Positions 52,056-61,702 of a DNA stretch of 64,000 bases are shown here, in pieces. Positions within the stretch are counted from its first letter, which is position 1. Each line of letters begins with the position of its first letter. Position numbers and translations under genes: made by a program. This DNA comes from Pseudomonas viridiflava (lineage in GTDB: Bacteria; Pseudomonadota; Gammaproteobacteria; Pseudomonadales; Pseudomonadaceae). The stretch spans positions 1 through 64,000 of the forward strand of contig NZ_UTHA01000174.1 in the NCBI RefSeq assembly GCF_900582195.1, written 5' to 3'. The notes beneath the pieces were generated by a model, which was not told the origin of the DNA, ran no database searches, and worked only from the letters and a program-made list of their open reading frames with translations.

Positions 52056-53783
52056 ATGAAGTTTCCAGGAAGATTTACCAGTGGCGTGCTCCTGCTGTTA
52101 ACCAGCTGCACGGCGCTGGCGCAAAGTGAATTGGATGTACGGATCAAACCGTCCAACGATGAACTCAAGGCCAATATAGAAGGCTATATCGGCAGCCTCG
52201 GCGATCGTGACGAAGAAGCCCTGCAGCGCTTCAGTCGCGGCGCCGAAGAGCAGGCGCGCAAAGCGGCCCAGGCGTTGGGCTACTACCAGCCGCAGATTGA
52301 AAGTGACGTCAAGGGCGGCGACAAGCCGCGCCTGGTGCTGAACATCGATCCCGGCGAGCCGATTCGCCTGCGCAATGTCACCATTCGTGTCGACGGCCCG
52401 GCGGCCTCCCTCAAATCCTTTCGTGTCCCGAAAAGCGACGTGCTGAAATCCGGCGCGGTACTCAACCATGGGCGTTACGAAGACGCCAAAAGAATTATTC
52501 AGAATCAGGCTTCGCGCTTCGGTTTTTTCAGTGGCCACTTTACTAGCCAAAAACTCCTGGTCGACCCGCGCGCCGGGGTGGCCGACGTTGAATTGATCTA
52601 CGAAAGCGGCCCGCGCTATGCGTTGGGCAAAGTCAAATTCGAAGGCGACACGCCATTCGACGAAGACCTGCTGCAACGCATGGTGCCGTTCAAGGAAGGC
52701 GAGCCGTATGACTCCGAGCTGATCGCCGAGCTGAACCGCGACCTGCAATCGAGCGGTTATTTCGAAGGCATACGCGTCGATGCCGCCCCGACGACGGCGA
52801 AAAATGACGTGATCCCGGTGGAGGTCAAACTCGACACGCGCAAACCACGGACCATGGGCCTGGGCCTGGGTTATTCGACCGACGTCGGCCCGCGCATCAA
52901 AGCCAACTGGACCCGCCACTGGGTTAACCCGCAAGGCGACAGCTATGGCTGGGAAGCCGAACTCTCGGCACCACGGCAAAACGTTGGGCTGTTCTACGAC
53001 ATCCCGCTCGACCCGCCACTGACAGACAAACTGCGCTGGGCCGGCGGTTATCAATTCGAAGACATCGACGGTTCCGACACGCTCAGCAAGCTGCTGACCT
53101 TCGGACCGGAATGGCACAGCAAGTTGCCGAGTGGCTGGCAAAGGGTGATCTCGCTGAAATGGCAGCGCGAAGAATATGAGCTGGGCGACGACTCGGGCCT
53201 GAGTACCTTGCTGATGCCCGGCATCAGTTACTCGTATCTGAAAAGCGACAACCGCATCGACCCGCACAACGGCTATCGCCTGAGCTTCGAAAGCAAAGTG
53301 GCCAAGGAAGGCCTCGGTTCGGATAACAACCTTTTATATGGCACGGCGTTGGTCAAAGGTCTGACCACGGTGTTCGACAAGCACCGCTTCCTCGGTCGCG
53401 TGCAGGTCGGCGGCAGCGCCACCAACGGCTACAACTCGATTCCACCATCGCTGCGTTTCTTCGCCGGTGGCGATCAGAGCGTGCGCGGTTACGACTATCA
53501 GAGTCTGTCGCCGAAAAACTCCGACGGTGACCGGATCGGCGGCCGCTACATGGTCGCCGGCAGCGTTGAGTATCAATACTCGATCGCCGAGAAATGGCGC
53601 GTCGCGACTTTCGTCGACCAGGGCAACTCGTTCAACAAACTCGAACTGCCGAACCTCAAGACCGGGGTCGGTATTGGTGTGCGCTGGGTCTCGCCGGTGG
53701 GGCCGATCCGCCTCGACCTGGCCCACGCACTCGACGACGATGGCGGCATCCGGCTGCACTTTTCCATGGGGCCTGAGCTGTGA
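52056..53783 (+). CDS. tamA: Autotransporter assembly factor TamA
   Basis: A 575-residue Omp85-family outer-membrane protein: signal peptide about 1-22, three POTRA domains (about 25-265), and a 16-strand barrel with the family motifs GGDQSVRGYDYQSLSP (about 469-484) and GVGIRWVSPVGPIRLDLA near the end. With TamB it moves autotransporters and helps phospholipid traffic to the outer membrane. The stop overlaps the GTG start of tamB (GTGA), giving coupling. The start at 52056 gives a proper signal peptide. Confidence 0.93.
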   Translation: MKFPGRFTSGVLLLLTSCTALAQSELDVRIKPSNDELKANIEGYIGSLGDRDEEALQRFSRGAEEQARKAAQALGYYQPQIESDVKGGDKPRLVLNIDPGEPIRLRNVTIRVDGPAASLKSFRVPKSDVLKSGAVLNHGRYEDAKRIIQNQASRFGFFSGHFTSQKLLVDPRAGVADVELIYESGPRYALGKVKFEGDTPFDEDLLQRMVPFKEGEPYDSELIAELNRDLQSSGYFEGIRVDAAPTTAKNDVIPVEVKLDTRKPRTMGLGLGYSTDVGPRIKANWTRHWVNPQGDSYGWEAELSAPRQNVGLFYDIPLDPPLTDKLRWAGGYQFEDIDGSDTLSKLLTFGPEWHSKLPSGWQRVISLKWQREEYELGDDSGLSTLLMPGISYSYLKSDNRIDPHNGYRLSFESKVAKEGLGSDNNLLYGTALVKGLTTVFDKHRFLGRVQVGGSATNGYNSIPPSLRFFAGGDQSVRGYDYQSLSPKNSDGDRIGGRYMVAGSVEYQYSIAEKWRVATFVDQGNSFNKLELPNLKTGVGIGVRWVSPVGPIRLDLAHALDDDGGIRLHFSMGPEL

Positions 53784-56700
53784 AGCGTGGTTTGAAAATT
53801 ACGGCGCTGGCGTTGTTGGCGCTGGTGTTGTTGATTGTATTGAGTGTCACCGCCGTACTCGGCACGGCGGCCGGCAGCCGATGGGTGCTGGGCCTCGTAC
53901 CGGGTCTGACAGTGGAGAATTTCCAGGGGCGTCTCGGCGGGCAGTGGAGCGCCGATCATCTGCTGTGGCAGCAGGGCAGCAGTCGCGTCGAGCTGAACCA
54001 GGCGATCTTCGCCTGGTCGCCGCTGTGCCTGACGCGCATGACCTTGTGTATTGAACAGCTCAAGGCTGATCAGGTCATTCTGCAATTCCCGCCGAGCGAA
54101 GAGACGACCGAGAGCGGCCCTATCAAACTGCCGGATCTGCAATTGCCGGTGGCCATCGAACTGGGCGACGTGCAGGTTGGCAGCCTGCTGTTCAATGGCA
54201 GCGAACAGCTCAAGGGCTTGCAACTGGCGGCGCACTGGACCGCTCAGGGCATGCAGATCGACAGCGTGAAATTGCAGCGCGACGACCTCAGCCTGAACCT
54301 GTCCGGCACACTCGCGCCGACCGGCAACTGGCCGCTGAACATTGCCGGTGACCTGACGTTGCCATCGCCGGGTCCCGGGCCGTGGGCGCTGGCGTTGAAG
54401 ATCGATGGCGATCTGTTGAAAACCCTCAACCTGCACGCCGACAGCCGTGGCTACCTCGACGGCCAGTTGAGCGGCGAGCTGCAACCGCTGGTGGAAAATC
54501 TGCCTGCCAAGGTCCGCATCACTTCCGATGCGTTCAAGCCGAGCGCCGACCTGCCGGACACCCTGCAACTCAATCAACTGGTGCTGACCGGCGAAGGCGA
54601 CCTGAAAAACGGCTACCAGCTCAACGGCAACGCCACGCTGCCCGCCGACAAAGGCCCAGTGGCGCTGCTGCTCAAAGGCAAAGTCGACGCCAGCGGCGCG
54701 CAGATTGCCGGTCTCGACCTGACGGCCAACGACAAGCAAAGCCTGAAACTCACCGGCAGGGTCGACTGGAGCAAAGGCCTCAGCGCCCAAGCCAACATCA
54801 ACTGGCAGGACTTTCCGTGGCATCGGCTTTACAACGAAATCGACGAGCCTGAGGTCGCTTTGCGTACCTTCACAGGCGAAGTCTCCTACACCGACGGGCA
54901 ATACCTCGGTAACTTCGACGCCGCACTGGATGGTCCGGCCGGGGCGTTTACCCTGAGCAGTCCGTTCAGCGGCAGCCTTAAACAGATCGCTTTACCGCAA
55001 CTGAAAATGCAAGCCGGGCAGGGCAAGGCTGAAGGGCACGTCAACGTGCAGTTCGCCGACGGCATTGCCTGGGACACGGCGCTGGATCTGTCGGCGCTGA
55101 ACCCGGCTTATTGGGTTGCGGAATTGCCGGGCACTTTGGCCGGGCCGCTGAAGAGCAAGGGCGAAATGAAGAACGAACGCCTGAGCCTCACCGCTGATCT
55201 CGACTTGAAAGGCAAGCTGCGTGGGCAAACGGCGATCCTCCAGGCCAAAGCCGACGGCGCTGGCGAACAGTGGAATCTCAACGCCCTGCAAATCCGCCTC
55301 GGCGATAACAGCATCAGCGGTAAAGGCAGCCTGCAACAGAAGCTCACCGGGCAGATCGATATCAAGCTGTCGCGTCTGGCCCAGCTCTGGCCGCAACTGC
55401 GCGGGCAGGTCAACGGCCAGGTCAACGTCGCCGGTACGTTGAAAGCACCGCAGGGCAAGCTCGACCTGCAAGGTTCGCAACTGGCCTTCCAGGACAATCG
55501 CCTGCAAAGCCTCAACCTCGACGCCACCCTCGACAGTGCGCAGCGGGCGAAAATCGATCTGAAAGGCAGCGGCATTCAGACCGGTGACACCAACCTCGGC
55601 GTTTTGACCGCCAGCGCTCAGGGCGATATCAAAAACCAGAAACTCAACCTCGACCTGATCGGGCCGAAGCTGAAACTCGCCCTTGGTCTGGACGGCAATC
55701 TGGACAAGGGCAACTGGCGTGGGCGCCTGGCCAGCGGCGACATTCAGGCCGGTGGCCAAGACTGGAAACTGCAGAATCCAGCCAAACTGGAACGTCTGGC
55801 GGACGGCAAAATCAACTTCGGCGCGCATTGCTGGATGTCCGGCACTGCCAGCCTGTGCGGTGAAGATCAGCGCCTGATGCCGGAGCCGAAACTGCGCTAT
55901 CACCTCAAGCAGTTCCCGATCGAGAGCCTGGCGCAATGGTTGCCTAAAGACTTCGCCTGGAAGGGTAAGCTCAACGCCGATCTGCAACTGGACTTGCCGG
56001 CCAGCGGCCCGAACGGCGTGGTCAGCATCGACGCCAGCGGCGGCACCTTGCGTATGCGAGAAAAAGATCAGTGGCTGGATTTCCCGTACCAGACCCTGAA
56101 ACTCACCAGCAAACTGACGCCGAAGCGCGTCGACACCGAACTGAATTTCGTCGGCGGCAAACTCGGCGAACTGATGGTGCAGGCGCAGCTCAATCCGTTG
56201 CCGAAAAACAAACCGCTGAGCGGCTCGTTCCGGCTCTCCGGGCTGGATCTTTCGGTGGCGCGGCCGTTTGTGCCGATGGTCGAAAAACTCACCGGGCGCC
56301 TCAACGGCAGCGGCACGATTTCCGGTGGATTGCTCGCGCCGCTGGTCAACGGCACCGTGCAACTGAGCGACGGCGAAGTGTCCGGCGCCGAGTTGCCAAT
56401 GGAGCTGCAGAACCTGCAACTCACCGCCCTGATTGCCGGCGAATCGGTACGCCTCGACGGCGGCTGGAAAAGCGGCAAGAGCGGGCAGGGCAGCCTGAAC
56501 GGTAATGTCGCCTGGGGCCAGGCGCTGGTAGTCGATCTTGCGTTGAAAGGCACGCAGTTGCCGGTCACCGTCGAGCCCTATGCCAAGCTGGAAGTGGCGC
56601 CGGACCTGAAGATTTCCATGGCCGGCGACGAGCTGAAAATCGCCGGCAAAGTGCAGGTGCCCAAAGGTGAAATCACCGTGCGTGAGCTGCCGCCATCAAC

Positions 56701-57454
56701 GGTCAAAGTCTCCGATGACACGATCATCGTCGGTGCACAGACCGAAGAGGGCAAACCGCCGATGGCGATGAAAATGGACATCGACGTGGTGGTTGGCGAA
56801 GACAAACTGGCCTTCGCCGGTTTTGGTCTGACCGCCAATGTGCAAGGTCATGTTCACATCGGCGACAACATGGACACCCGTGGTGAACTGTGGCTCAACG
56901 ACGGCCGCTACAGCGCCTACGGCCAGCGCCTGCAAGTGCGGCGTGCGCGTCTGTTGTTCGCCGGCCCCCTCGATCAGCCGTATCTGGACATCGAAGCGAT
57001 TCGCCAGACTGACGACGTGATCGCCGGTATTCGCCTGAGCGGCAGTGCCGAGCAGCCGACCACGCAGATTTTCTCGGAACCGGCGATGAGTCAGGAGCAG
57101 GCGTTGTCCTATCTGGTGTTGGGCCGTCCGCTGAGCACCAACGGCGAAGACAACAACATGCTCGCGCAAGCAGCGCTGGGTCTGGGCTTGATGGGCAGTT
57201 CCGGGGTCACCAGCAGCCTGGCCAAGGACCTGGGGATTCAGGATTTCCAGCTCGACACCGCAGGCAGCGGCGATGCCACCAGTGTTGTGGCCAGCGGCAA
57301 TATTACCGAGAAGCTCAGTTTGCGTTATGGCGTTGGCGTGTTTGAACCGGCCAGCACCATTGCGCTGCGCTACAAGCTGAGCAAAAAGGTCTATGTCGAG
57401 GCGGCCAGTGGCGTTGCGAGTTCGCTGGATATCTTTTACAAGCGCGATTTCTAG
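53780..57454 (+). CDS. tamB: Translocation and assembly module TamB
   Basis: A 1224-residue inner-membrane-anchored protein: one N-terminal helix (about 8-30, ALALLALVLLIVLSV), a long beta-solenoid of repeats across the periplasm (RLGGQWSADHLLWQ, LKSKGEMKNE, LQGSQLAFQDNRL and so on), and the C-terminal DUF490 domain (about 900-1224) ending in GVASSLDIFYKRDF, where it contacts TamA. It forms a lipid-transport bridge of the AsmA/YhdP class. It starts with GTG at 53780 overlapping tamA. Length matches E. coli TamB (1259). Confidence 0.94.
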   Translation: MKRGLKITALALLALVLLIVLSVTAVLGTAAGSRWVLGLVPGLTVENFQGRLGGQWSADHLLWQQGSSRVELNQAIFAWSPLCLTRMTLCIEQLKADQVILQFPPSEETTESGPIKLPDLQLPVAIELGDVQVGSLLFNGSEQLKGLQLAAHWTAQGMQIDSVKLQRDDLSLNLSGTLAPTGNWPLNIAGDLTLPSPGPGPWALALKIDGDLLKTLNLHADSRGYLDGQLSGELQPLVENLPAKVRITSDAFKPSADLPDTLQLNQLVLTGEGDLKNGYQLNGNATLPADKGPVALLLKGKVDASGAQIAGLDLTANDKQSLKLTGRVDWSKGLSAQANINWQDFPWHRLYNEIDEPEVALRTFTGEVSYTDGQYLGNFDAALDGPAGAFTLSSPFSGSLKQIALPQLKMQAGQGKAEGHVNVQFADGIAWDTALDLSALNPAYWVAELPGTLAGPLKSKGEMKNERLSLTADLDLKGKLRGQTAILQAKADGAGEQWNLNALQIRLGDNSISGKGSLQQKLTGQIDIKLSRLAQLWPQLRGQVNGQVNVAGTLKAPQGKLDLQGSQLAFQDNRLQSLNLDATLDSAQRAKIDLKGSGIQTGDTNLGVLTASAQGDIKNQKLNLDLIGPKLKLALGLDGNLDKGNWRGRLASGDIQAGGQDWKLQNPAKLERLADGKINFGAHCWMSGTASLCGEDQRLMPEPKLRYHLKQFPIESLAQWLPKDFAWKGKLNADLQLDLPASGPNGVVSIDASGGTLRMREKDQWLDFPYQTLKLTSKLTPKRVDTELNFVGGKLGELMVQAQLNPLPKNKPLSGSFRLSGLDLSVARPFVPMVEKLTGRLNGSGTISGGLLAPLVNGTVQLSDGEVSGAELPMELQNLQLTALIAGESVRLDGGWKSGKSGQGSLNGNVAWGQALVVDLALKGTQLPVTVEPYAKLEVAPDLKISMAGDELKIAGKVQVPKGEITVRELPPSTVKVSDDTIIVGAQTEEGKPPMAMKMDIDVVVGEDKLAFAGFGLTANVQGHVHIGDNMDTRGELWLNDGRYSAYGQRLQVRRARLLFAGPLDQPYLDIEAIRQTDDVIAGIRLSGSAEQPTTQIFSEPAMSQEQALSYLVLGRPLSTNGEDNNMLAQAALGLGLMGSSGVTSSLAKDLGIQDFQLDTAGSGDATSVVASGNITEKLSLRYGVGVFEPASTIALRYKLSKKVYVEAASGVASSLDIFYKRDF

Positions 57455-57486
57455 ACCGTAACTGGTCATTTGAACCGAGGCGCGGC

Positions 57487-57615
57487 CTTCGCGGGCAGGT
57501 TCGCTCCCACATTTGGAATGCGTTTCGCTGTGGGAGCGAGCTTGCTCGCGAAGGCGGCTTTAAGGCCGGCAGAGATCGTGCGGCTGACGGCGCCTTTACG
57601 AACAGGCTCGCTCCT
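57487..57615. repeat. REP inverted pair plus decayed half-unit
   Basis: An inverted REP pair at about 57487-57562 is followed by a decayed half-unit (TTTACGAACAGGCTCGCTCCT, 57595-57615) that runs into the stop codon region of the convergent usher gene. Confidence 0.75.
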
Positions 57616-60103
57616 AGTTTTGATCCGGACGACATACCAGGGATGCGCGCTCGTAGTTCAACGCGTTATCACGTTCGGGCAGCGCATACGGTGCTTCACA
57701 ATGCTGGCCCTGCCATTTGATGATAAGGGTGCCGGCGTCGTCCGCGACCAGTGCCAGCGCCTTGCCGCTCGGGTCGGAGATCGCCAGTTGTTTGCCGGCG
57801 GCGTCCTCCAGTGCGGCGCCAAACGGGATCGGTTGGTGGTGCGCGTCGAACAGAGAAAACTGCACCCGGCGTCCGGTTTTGCTCGCGTAGCGCGCCAGCA
57901 CCACGGCACCACGGCGCGGTACCACTTGCTGGGTGGCGTTTTCAATTTCAAAGTCGCCGCCCAGGTCGCGGGTGTCGAGGCTGATCCAGTTGACCCGATA
58001 CGGCTGCGCATTGGACACCACAGCGAAGCCATTACCGGCGGTTTTCGCGCCCGAGAAACTGGCGATCTTCACGTCTTTGACACCGTCGACCTGCGCCAGC
58101 GCAAAAGTCTCGCCGACGGTCTGCCCCAGGTTGATCCCGCCCGCGTGGCCGACAATCGAGCCGGCCACGTTGAGACTCTGCGAGTTGTAGCCACGGCCCT
58201 GACTGTAGCCGGCGCTGATGTCCATCACTGAGGTTCGCGTGCTGAGGTTGGCCGACCCCGTACTGCCGCCGGTGCGACTGTTGCCGCCCTGCACCGAGTA
58301 ATAGGTGTCGCTGTCTTCGGACAGGTATCCGTTGATGCCGACCTGGGTGCTGCTGTCATCTTTCTGCGTGCTGGCCGAAACGAACGCTCGCGGCGCGCGG
58401 GGCTTGGAGCCCAGCGGAAACGACACTGAGAGGTTGAACAAAGTGTCGTTGTTCGCCGGGCCGTAGTTGCCGACATCCTTGGTGTAAGTCGCGCTGAGGT
58501 TGTAGCTGACGTCAGCCCAATAATTGCTGTAACCGGCCGACAGGCTCTGCGAACCGCCGCGGCCCCAATAGCGCTGATCACTGGCGTTGAGGTAGATGCT
58601 GCCGAACTGCTGATTGCGCCCCAGGCTCTGGTTGACAGTGAGGTCGGTGCGGGTTTTCGAGTTGCCGCTGCGCTGCTCACCCTCACGGCTCAGTTCTTCG
58701 ACGTGTTCGCTCAAGGTGCGATAGCCCTCGGTCGAATAGCGATAAGCGGCGAGGGTGAAGTTGGTGTCAGTACCGGTAAAGGTCTTGGCGTACAACGCGC
58801 GCAGGCTGTTGCCCTTGAGCGTCTGGCCGAAGGTGCGACTGCTGGAGTGGGTCAGATCGAGCGAGATCGCCCCGATGGCAGTGTTGCGCCCGGCGCCGAT
58901 CGACAGTGCCTGAAAATCCTCGGTGGCCTGAGTGCCGACAATCGCCGACAGGTTACTGCTGACGCCATAAGCCACGGTGCTGCTGATAAATTCCGGCGTT
59001 TGCTGGTCATCGCTGTTGCTGTTGTAGCGGCCCGCCGAAACGCTGTACTTCAACTGGCCTTCGCGCACCATGATCGGCAGGCTTGAAAAAGCCTGCACCG
59101 TGACCCGACGCCGGCCATCGGCTTCGATTACGGTGATCTCCAGATCGCCGTTGGAGCCGCTGGGGTAAATGTCGCTGATCTCGAACGGCCCGGGCGGTAC
59201 GTTGGCGGTGTACAGAATGTAATTGTTCTGGCGAATCTCCACCGTGGCGCTGGACTGCGCAATGCCGCGAATCACCGGCGCATAGCCGCGCTCACTGTCG
59301 GCGCGCATGCCGTCGTCGGAGGCCAGTTTCAGGCCGCGATAGCGCACGCTGTCGAACAGGTCGGCGTCGGAGAAAATATCCCCGGCACTGAACTGGCCTT
59401 TCAACGCGGTGACGTCATGTTGCAGATAGCTGCGGTTGCTCTTGAAGGTACTCGGCCGGCCGGTGCTGCTGTTGAAGTTGGATTCGTTGCGCAGGCGCCA
59501 GCCGCCAAGGTTTATGCCGTTGCGCAGGCCGACGTTATTGGCAATCGTGGTCTGGGCATCGGTGTTGTTGCGGTTGCTGCTTACCTGATAATTGATGAAC
59601 GCTGCGGGTACACCTTCGTCCCACAGCGCCGGATCGACATAACCACGGCGGCCACGCTCCATGGCACTTTGCGGCACGCTGACCAGCAAACGCAGGCGCG
59701 GCACGTCATAGCGCACGGTGGCATGGTCGATCAGCGCGGGCAGGTCGAGGCAGGCATCCGCATCGGCGACGTCGAGTTTGCCGCTGGCTTGCAGCTTGCC
59801 AATATCCACGCCCAGTTGCTTGAGCATGTCCAGAGTCAGACAGGCTTCGACCTTGTGACTGTCGGGGATACGCCGAAAGGCGATATCGCGGCGGCCCACC
59901 AGCATATCGTTGCCATACAGATCGACCCGGTAAGTGCCGGGGAGCACGCGGCTGCCGGCGAGCAGCGATTGCAGGTCGATGGCAGACGTCGCGCCTTGCA
60001 GAAACGAGGTATTGAATTGCTCTTCGGCGTCAGCCAGACAGGTTGTGCTGAAGACCAGAGCAACCGAAAACGGTGCCAGGCCATCGCGCTTGAATAAAAA
60101 CAT
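57614..60103 (-). CDS. Outer-membrane fimbrial usher (FimD-type)
   Basis: An 829-residue classical usher: signal peptide about 1-24, N-terminal domain (FNTSFLQGATSAIDLQSLL, LPGTYRVDLYGNDMLVGRRDI), barrel and plug (RGIAQSSATVEIRQNNYILYTANVPPGPFEISDIYPSGSNGDLEITVIEADG region, conserved), and C-terminal domains with a Cys pair. GGAGGTGAT, an ideal Shine-Dalgarno, stands 17 nt from the ATG at 60103, farther than usual. It is the last gene of the second pilus cluster; no tip adhesin follows before tamB. Confidence 0.93.
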   Translation of the reverse strand: MFLFKRDGLAPFSVALVFSTTCLADAEEQFNTSFLQGATSAIDLQSLLAGSRVLPGTYRVDLYGNDMLVGRRDIAFRRIPDSHKVEACLTLDMLKQLGVDIGKLQASGKLDVADADACLDLPALIDHATVRYDVPRLRLLVSVPQSAMERGRRGYVDPALWDEGVPAAFINYQVSSNRNNTDAQTTIANNVGLRNGINLGGWRLRNESNFNSSTGRPSTFKSNRSYLQHDVTALKGQFSAGDIFSDADLFDSVRYRGLKLASDDGMRADSERGYAPVIRGIAQSSATVEIRQNNYILYTANVPPGPFEISDIYPSGSNGDLEITVIEADGRRRVTVQAFSSLPIMVREGQLKYSVSAGRYNSNSDDQQTPEFISSTVAYGVSSNLSAIVGTQATEDFQALSIGAGRNTAIGAISLDLTHSSSRTFGQTLKGNSLRALYAKTFTGTDTNFTLAAYRYSTEGYRTLSEHVEELSREGEQRSGNSKTRTDLTVNQSLGRNQQFGSIYLNASDQRYWGRGGSQSLSAGYSNYWADVSYNLSATYTKDVGNYGPANNDTLFNLSVSFPLGSKPRAPRAFVSASTQKDDSSTQVGINGYLSEDSDTYYSVQGGNSRTGGSTGSANLSTRTSVMDISAGYSQGRGYNSQSLNVAGSIVGHAGGINLGQTVGETFALAQVDGVKDVKIASFSGAKTAGNGFAVVSNAQPYRVNWISLDTRDLGGDFEIENATQQVVPRRGAVVLARYASKTGRRVQFSLFDAHHQPIPFGAALEDAAGKQLAISDPSGKALALVADDAGTLIIKWQGQHCEAPYALPERDNALNYERASLVCRPDQN

Positions 60104-60188
60104 GCAGGAACCCTATATCACCTCCGATACGAACTAACGGAGCGAAGAGAAATACAGTGAAAGTGCGGCTGTTAAAGCAGCACGCGAG

Positions 60189-60935
60189 TCATGGCGATTC
60201 TTTATCCAGGCTGGCGCTTACTGCGGCGCTGCCGGAAAGTTGCGCGACATAACGGTCTCTGGCGCCGTAGTCGTTGATGCTGCTGAACAACAGGCGCGGG
60301 GAACCTGCCGTGTGAAGTTGTTTGAGGGCAAATTCTTTTTCTTCACCGGGGGCGATCATCATCGAGTCGAACGGATGCTCGCGTGTGGCGCCGTATTGCA
60401 CAGTGATGTCGGCAATCGAGACGTGATAAACCCCGGGATTACTCACCACCAGTACGCTCTTGCCGGCGCGCTCGGTCAGTCGCCAGGTCAGCTCGGTCGG
60501 GGCCTGATAAGCGTTGTTGTTCAGGCCGCCAGGGCGGAAGAACACCTTGATCCGTTGGCGCACCGCCAGTTGTAGGGTGTTCGCGGTTTTCGCCGACTGC
60601 GGGATCTCCTGCACGTTCAACCACACCACCGACTCGCGGTCTTTGGGCATACCGGTGCCTTCGTAGATGACCCGCAGAATCTGTTGTTCTCCGTCGCTGA
60701 CGCGCACCAGCGGTGGAGTGACGGCAAAGGGCACAGAGGCTTCGTCGCTGTCGGTATCGACCCAGGACTGAATCAACACGTCTGCACCGCTGTTGCGCAC
60801 GGTGATGCCGGCTTCTTTATGCTTGCCGTCGAATATCAGTCGAGTGCTGCTCAGGGAAATGCCAGCCATGGCCTGATTGACGGCGAGCAGGCCCAGAAGG
60901 CCGACGCAAAGGGACAGGGAAGGACGTAAAAACAT
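60189..60935 (-). CDS. Fimbrial periplasmic chaperone (PapD family)
   Basis: A 248-residue chaperone: signal peptide about 1-24, domain 1 with ISLSSTRLIFDGKHKEAGITVRNSG and VRVSDGEQQILRVIYEG (donor G1 strand region), conserved WLNVQEIP, and RIKVFFRPGGL at the start of domain 2. It resembles FimC/EcpD-type short-loop (FGS) chaperones. It lies 73 bp after the pilin gene and 85 bp before the usher in one operon. Confidence 0.92.
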   Translation of the reverse strand: MFLRPSLSLCVGLLGLLAVNQAMAGISLSSTRLIFDGKHKEAGITVRNSGADVLIQSWVDTDSDEASVPFAVTPPLVRVSDGEQQILRVIYEGTGMPKDRESVVWLNVQEIPQSAKTANTLQLAVRQRIKVFFRPGGLNNNAYQAPTELTWRLTERAGKSVLVVSNPGVYHVSIADITVQYGATREHPFDSMMIAPGEEKEFALKQLHTAGSPRLLFSSINDYGARDRYVAQLSGSAAVSASLDKESP

Positions 60936-61008
60936 GAAGAATTACCGCGCAGAGTGAAGGAAAGTGCAGGGCCCTCAGGCCCCGCACAGTGTTCAAGGAT
61001 CGCGTGGT

Positions 61009-61596
61009 TTATTCGTATTGCAGGGTGAACGGCAGGGTCGCATCACCGCGACCGGCAACTGCCAGTTTCGGGTCCACGGTGGTGACGTAGGCGGCCGAGA
61101 ATTTCAGCGTGGTGTTGCTGTCCTGCAGGGTGTTTTCAATGCGGGCGGTGGTCGGCGAAGTCAGGTCGATCACGGCGCCATTGGCGTCGAGCAGAGCGAT
61201 ACCGATACCTTTTGCCGAGCCCAGGCCGTCGATCAGTTTCAAGACCTTGGTGCCGGTTTCGATACCCGAGCCTGCGCCCTTGGTTGGTTCGAAGATCATC
61301 GCCACTTTGGTGCCAGCATTGCAGTTGATCTTCATGTCGAAGTTCTCGACGCTCAGCGTGCCGTTGCCTTTTGGCGCGGTGGCGGTGCCCATGTCCTTGA
61401 TCGACACTTCGCCCATGTTCACCGAAATGGTCTTGTCCTTGCCGGCGCCTTCGACCGAGCAGGCATCGTTGTTGATGGTGCCGGTGAAGTTGATGGTGCC
61501 GCTGCCAGCCTTGGTAGGCACAACCGGATCGGCCGCCAGGACATTAGTGGCAGCGAAGATCGACAGGGCGAGAAGCGTGCGAGACAGCTTTTTCAT
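61009..61596 (-). CDS. Type-1-like major fimbrial subunit
   Basis: A 195-residue pilin: signal peptide about 1-22 (MKKLSRTLLALSIFAATNVLA), mature region beginning with GSGTINFTGTINNDACSVEGA typical of FimA-like pilins, a Cys pair, and a C-terminal strand ending TLPFTLQYE (the penultimate Tyr of pilins). The ATG at 61596 is chosen; 11 in-frame codons upstream precede the signal peptide. As the first gene of the cluster, it is expected to be expressed at the highest level. A candidate response-regulator site lies about 61 bp upstream. Confidence 0.92.
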   Translation of the reverse strand: MKKLSRTLLALSIFAATNVLAADPVVPTKAGSGTINFTGTINNDACSVEGAGKDKTISVNMGEVSIKDMGTATAPKGNGTLSVENFDMKINCNAGTKVAMIFEPTKGAGSGIETGTKVLKLIDGLGSAKGIGIALLDANGAVIDLTSPTTARIENTLQDSNTTLKFSAAYVTTVDPKLAVAGRGDATLPFTLQYE

Positions 61597-61656
61597 GTTG
61601 CTTTTCCATTGGTGGGGTAAAGACAACACGATAAAACCCGGTTGGGCGCTGCAACA

Positions 61657-61670
61657 TCAGACAATCCCTA
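61657..61670 (-). promoter_or_regulatory. Candidate response-regulator site before the pilin gene
   Basis: TAGGGATTGTCTGA on the minus strand lies 61 bp before the pilin ATG. It agrees at 10 of 14 positions with the EvgA-type site TAGGAATTGTAAGA as I recall it. The neighbouring regulator at 61703 is of the same NarL/EvgA class, so it may be the binder; this is an inference. Confidence 0.4.
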
Positions 61671-61702
61671 GAAACCAGCAAGTTGCGAGGGACAACAGTC
61701 AG

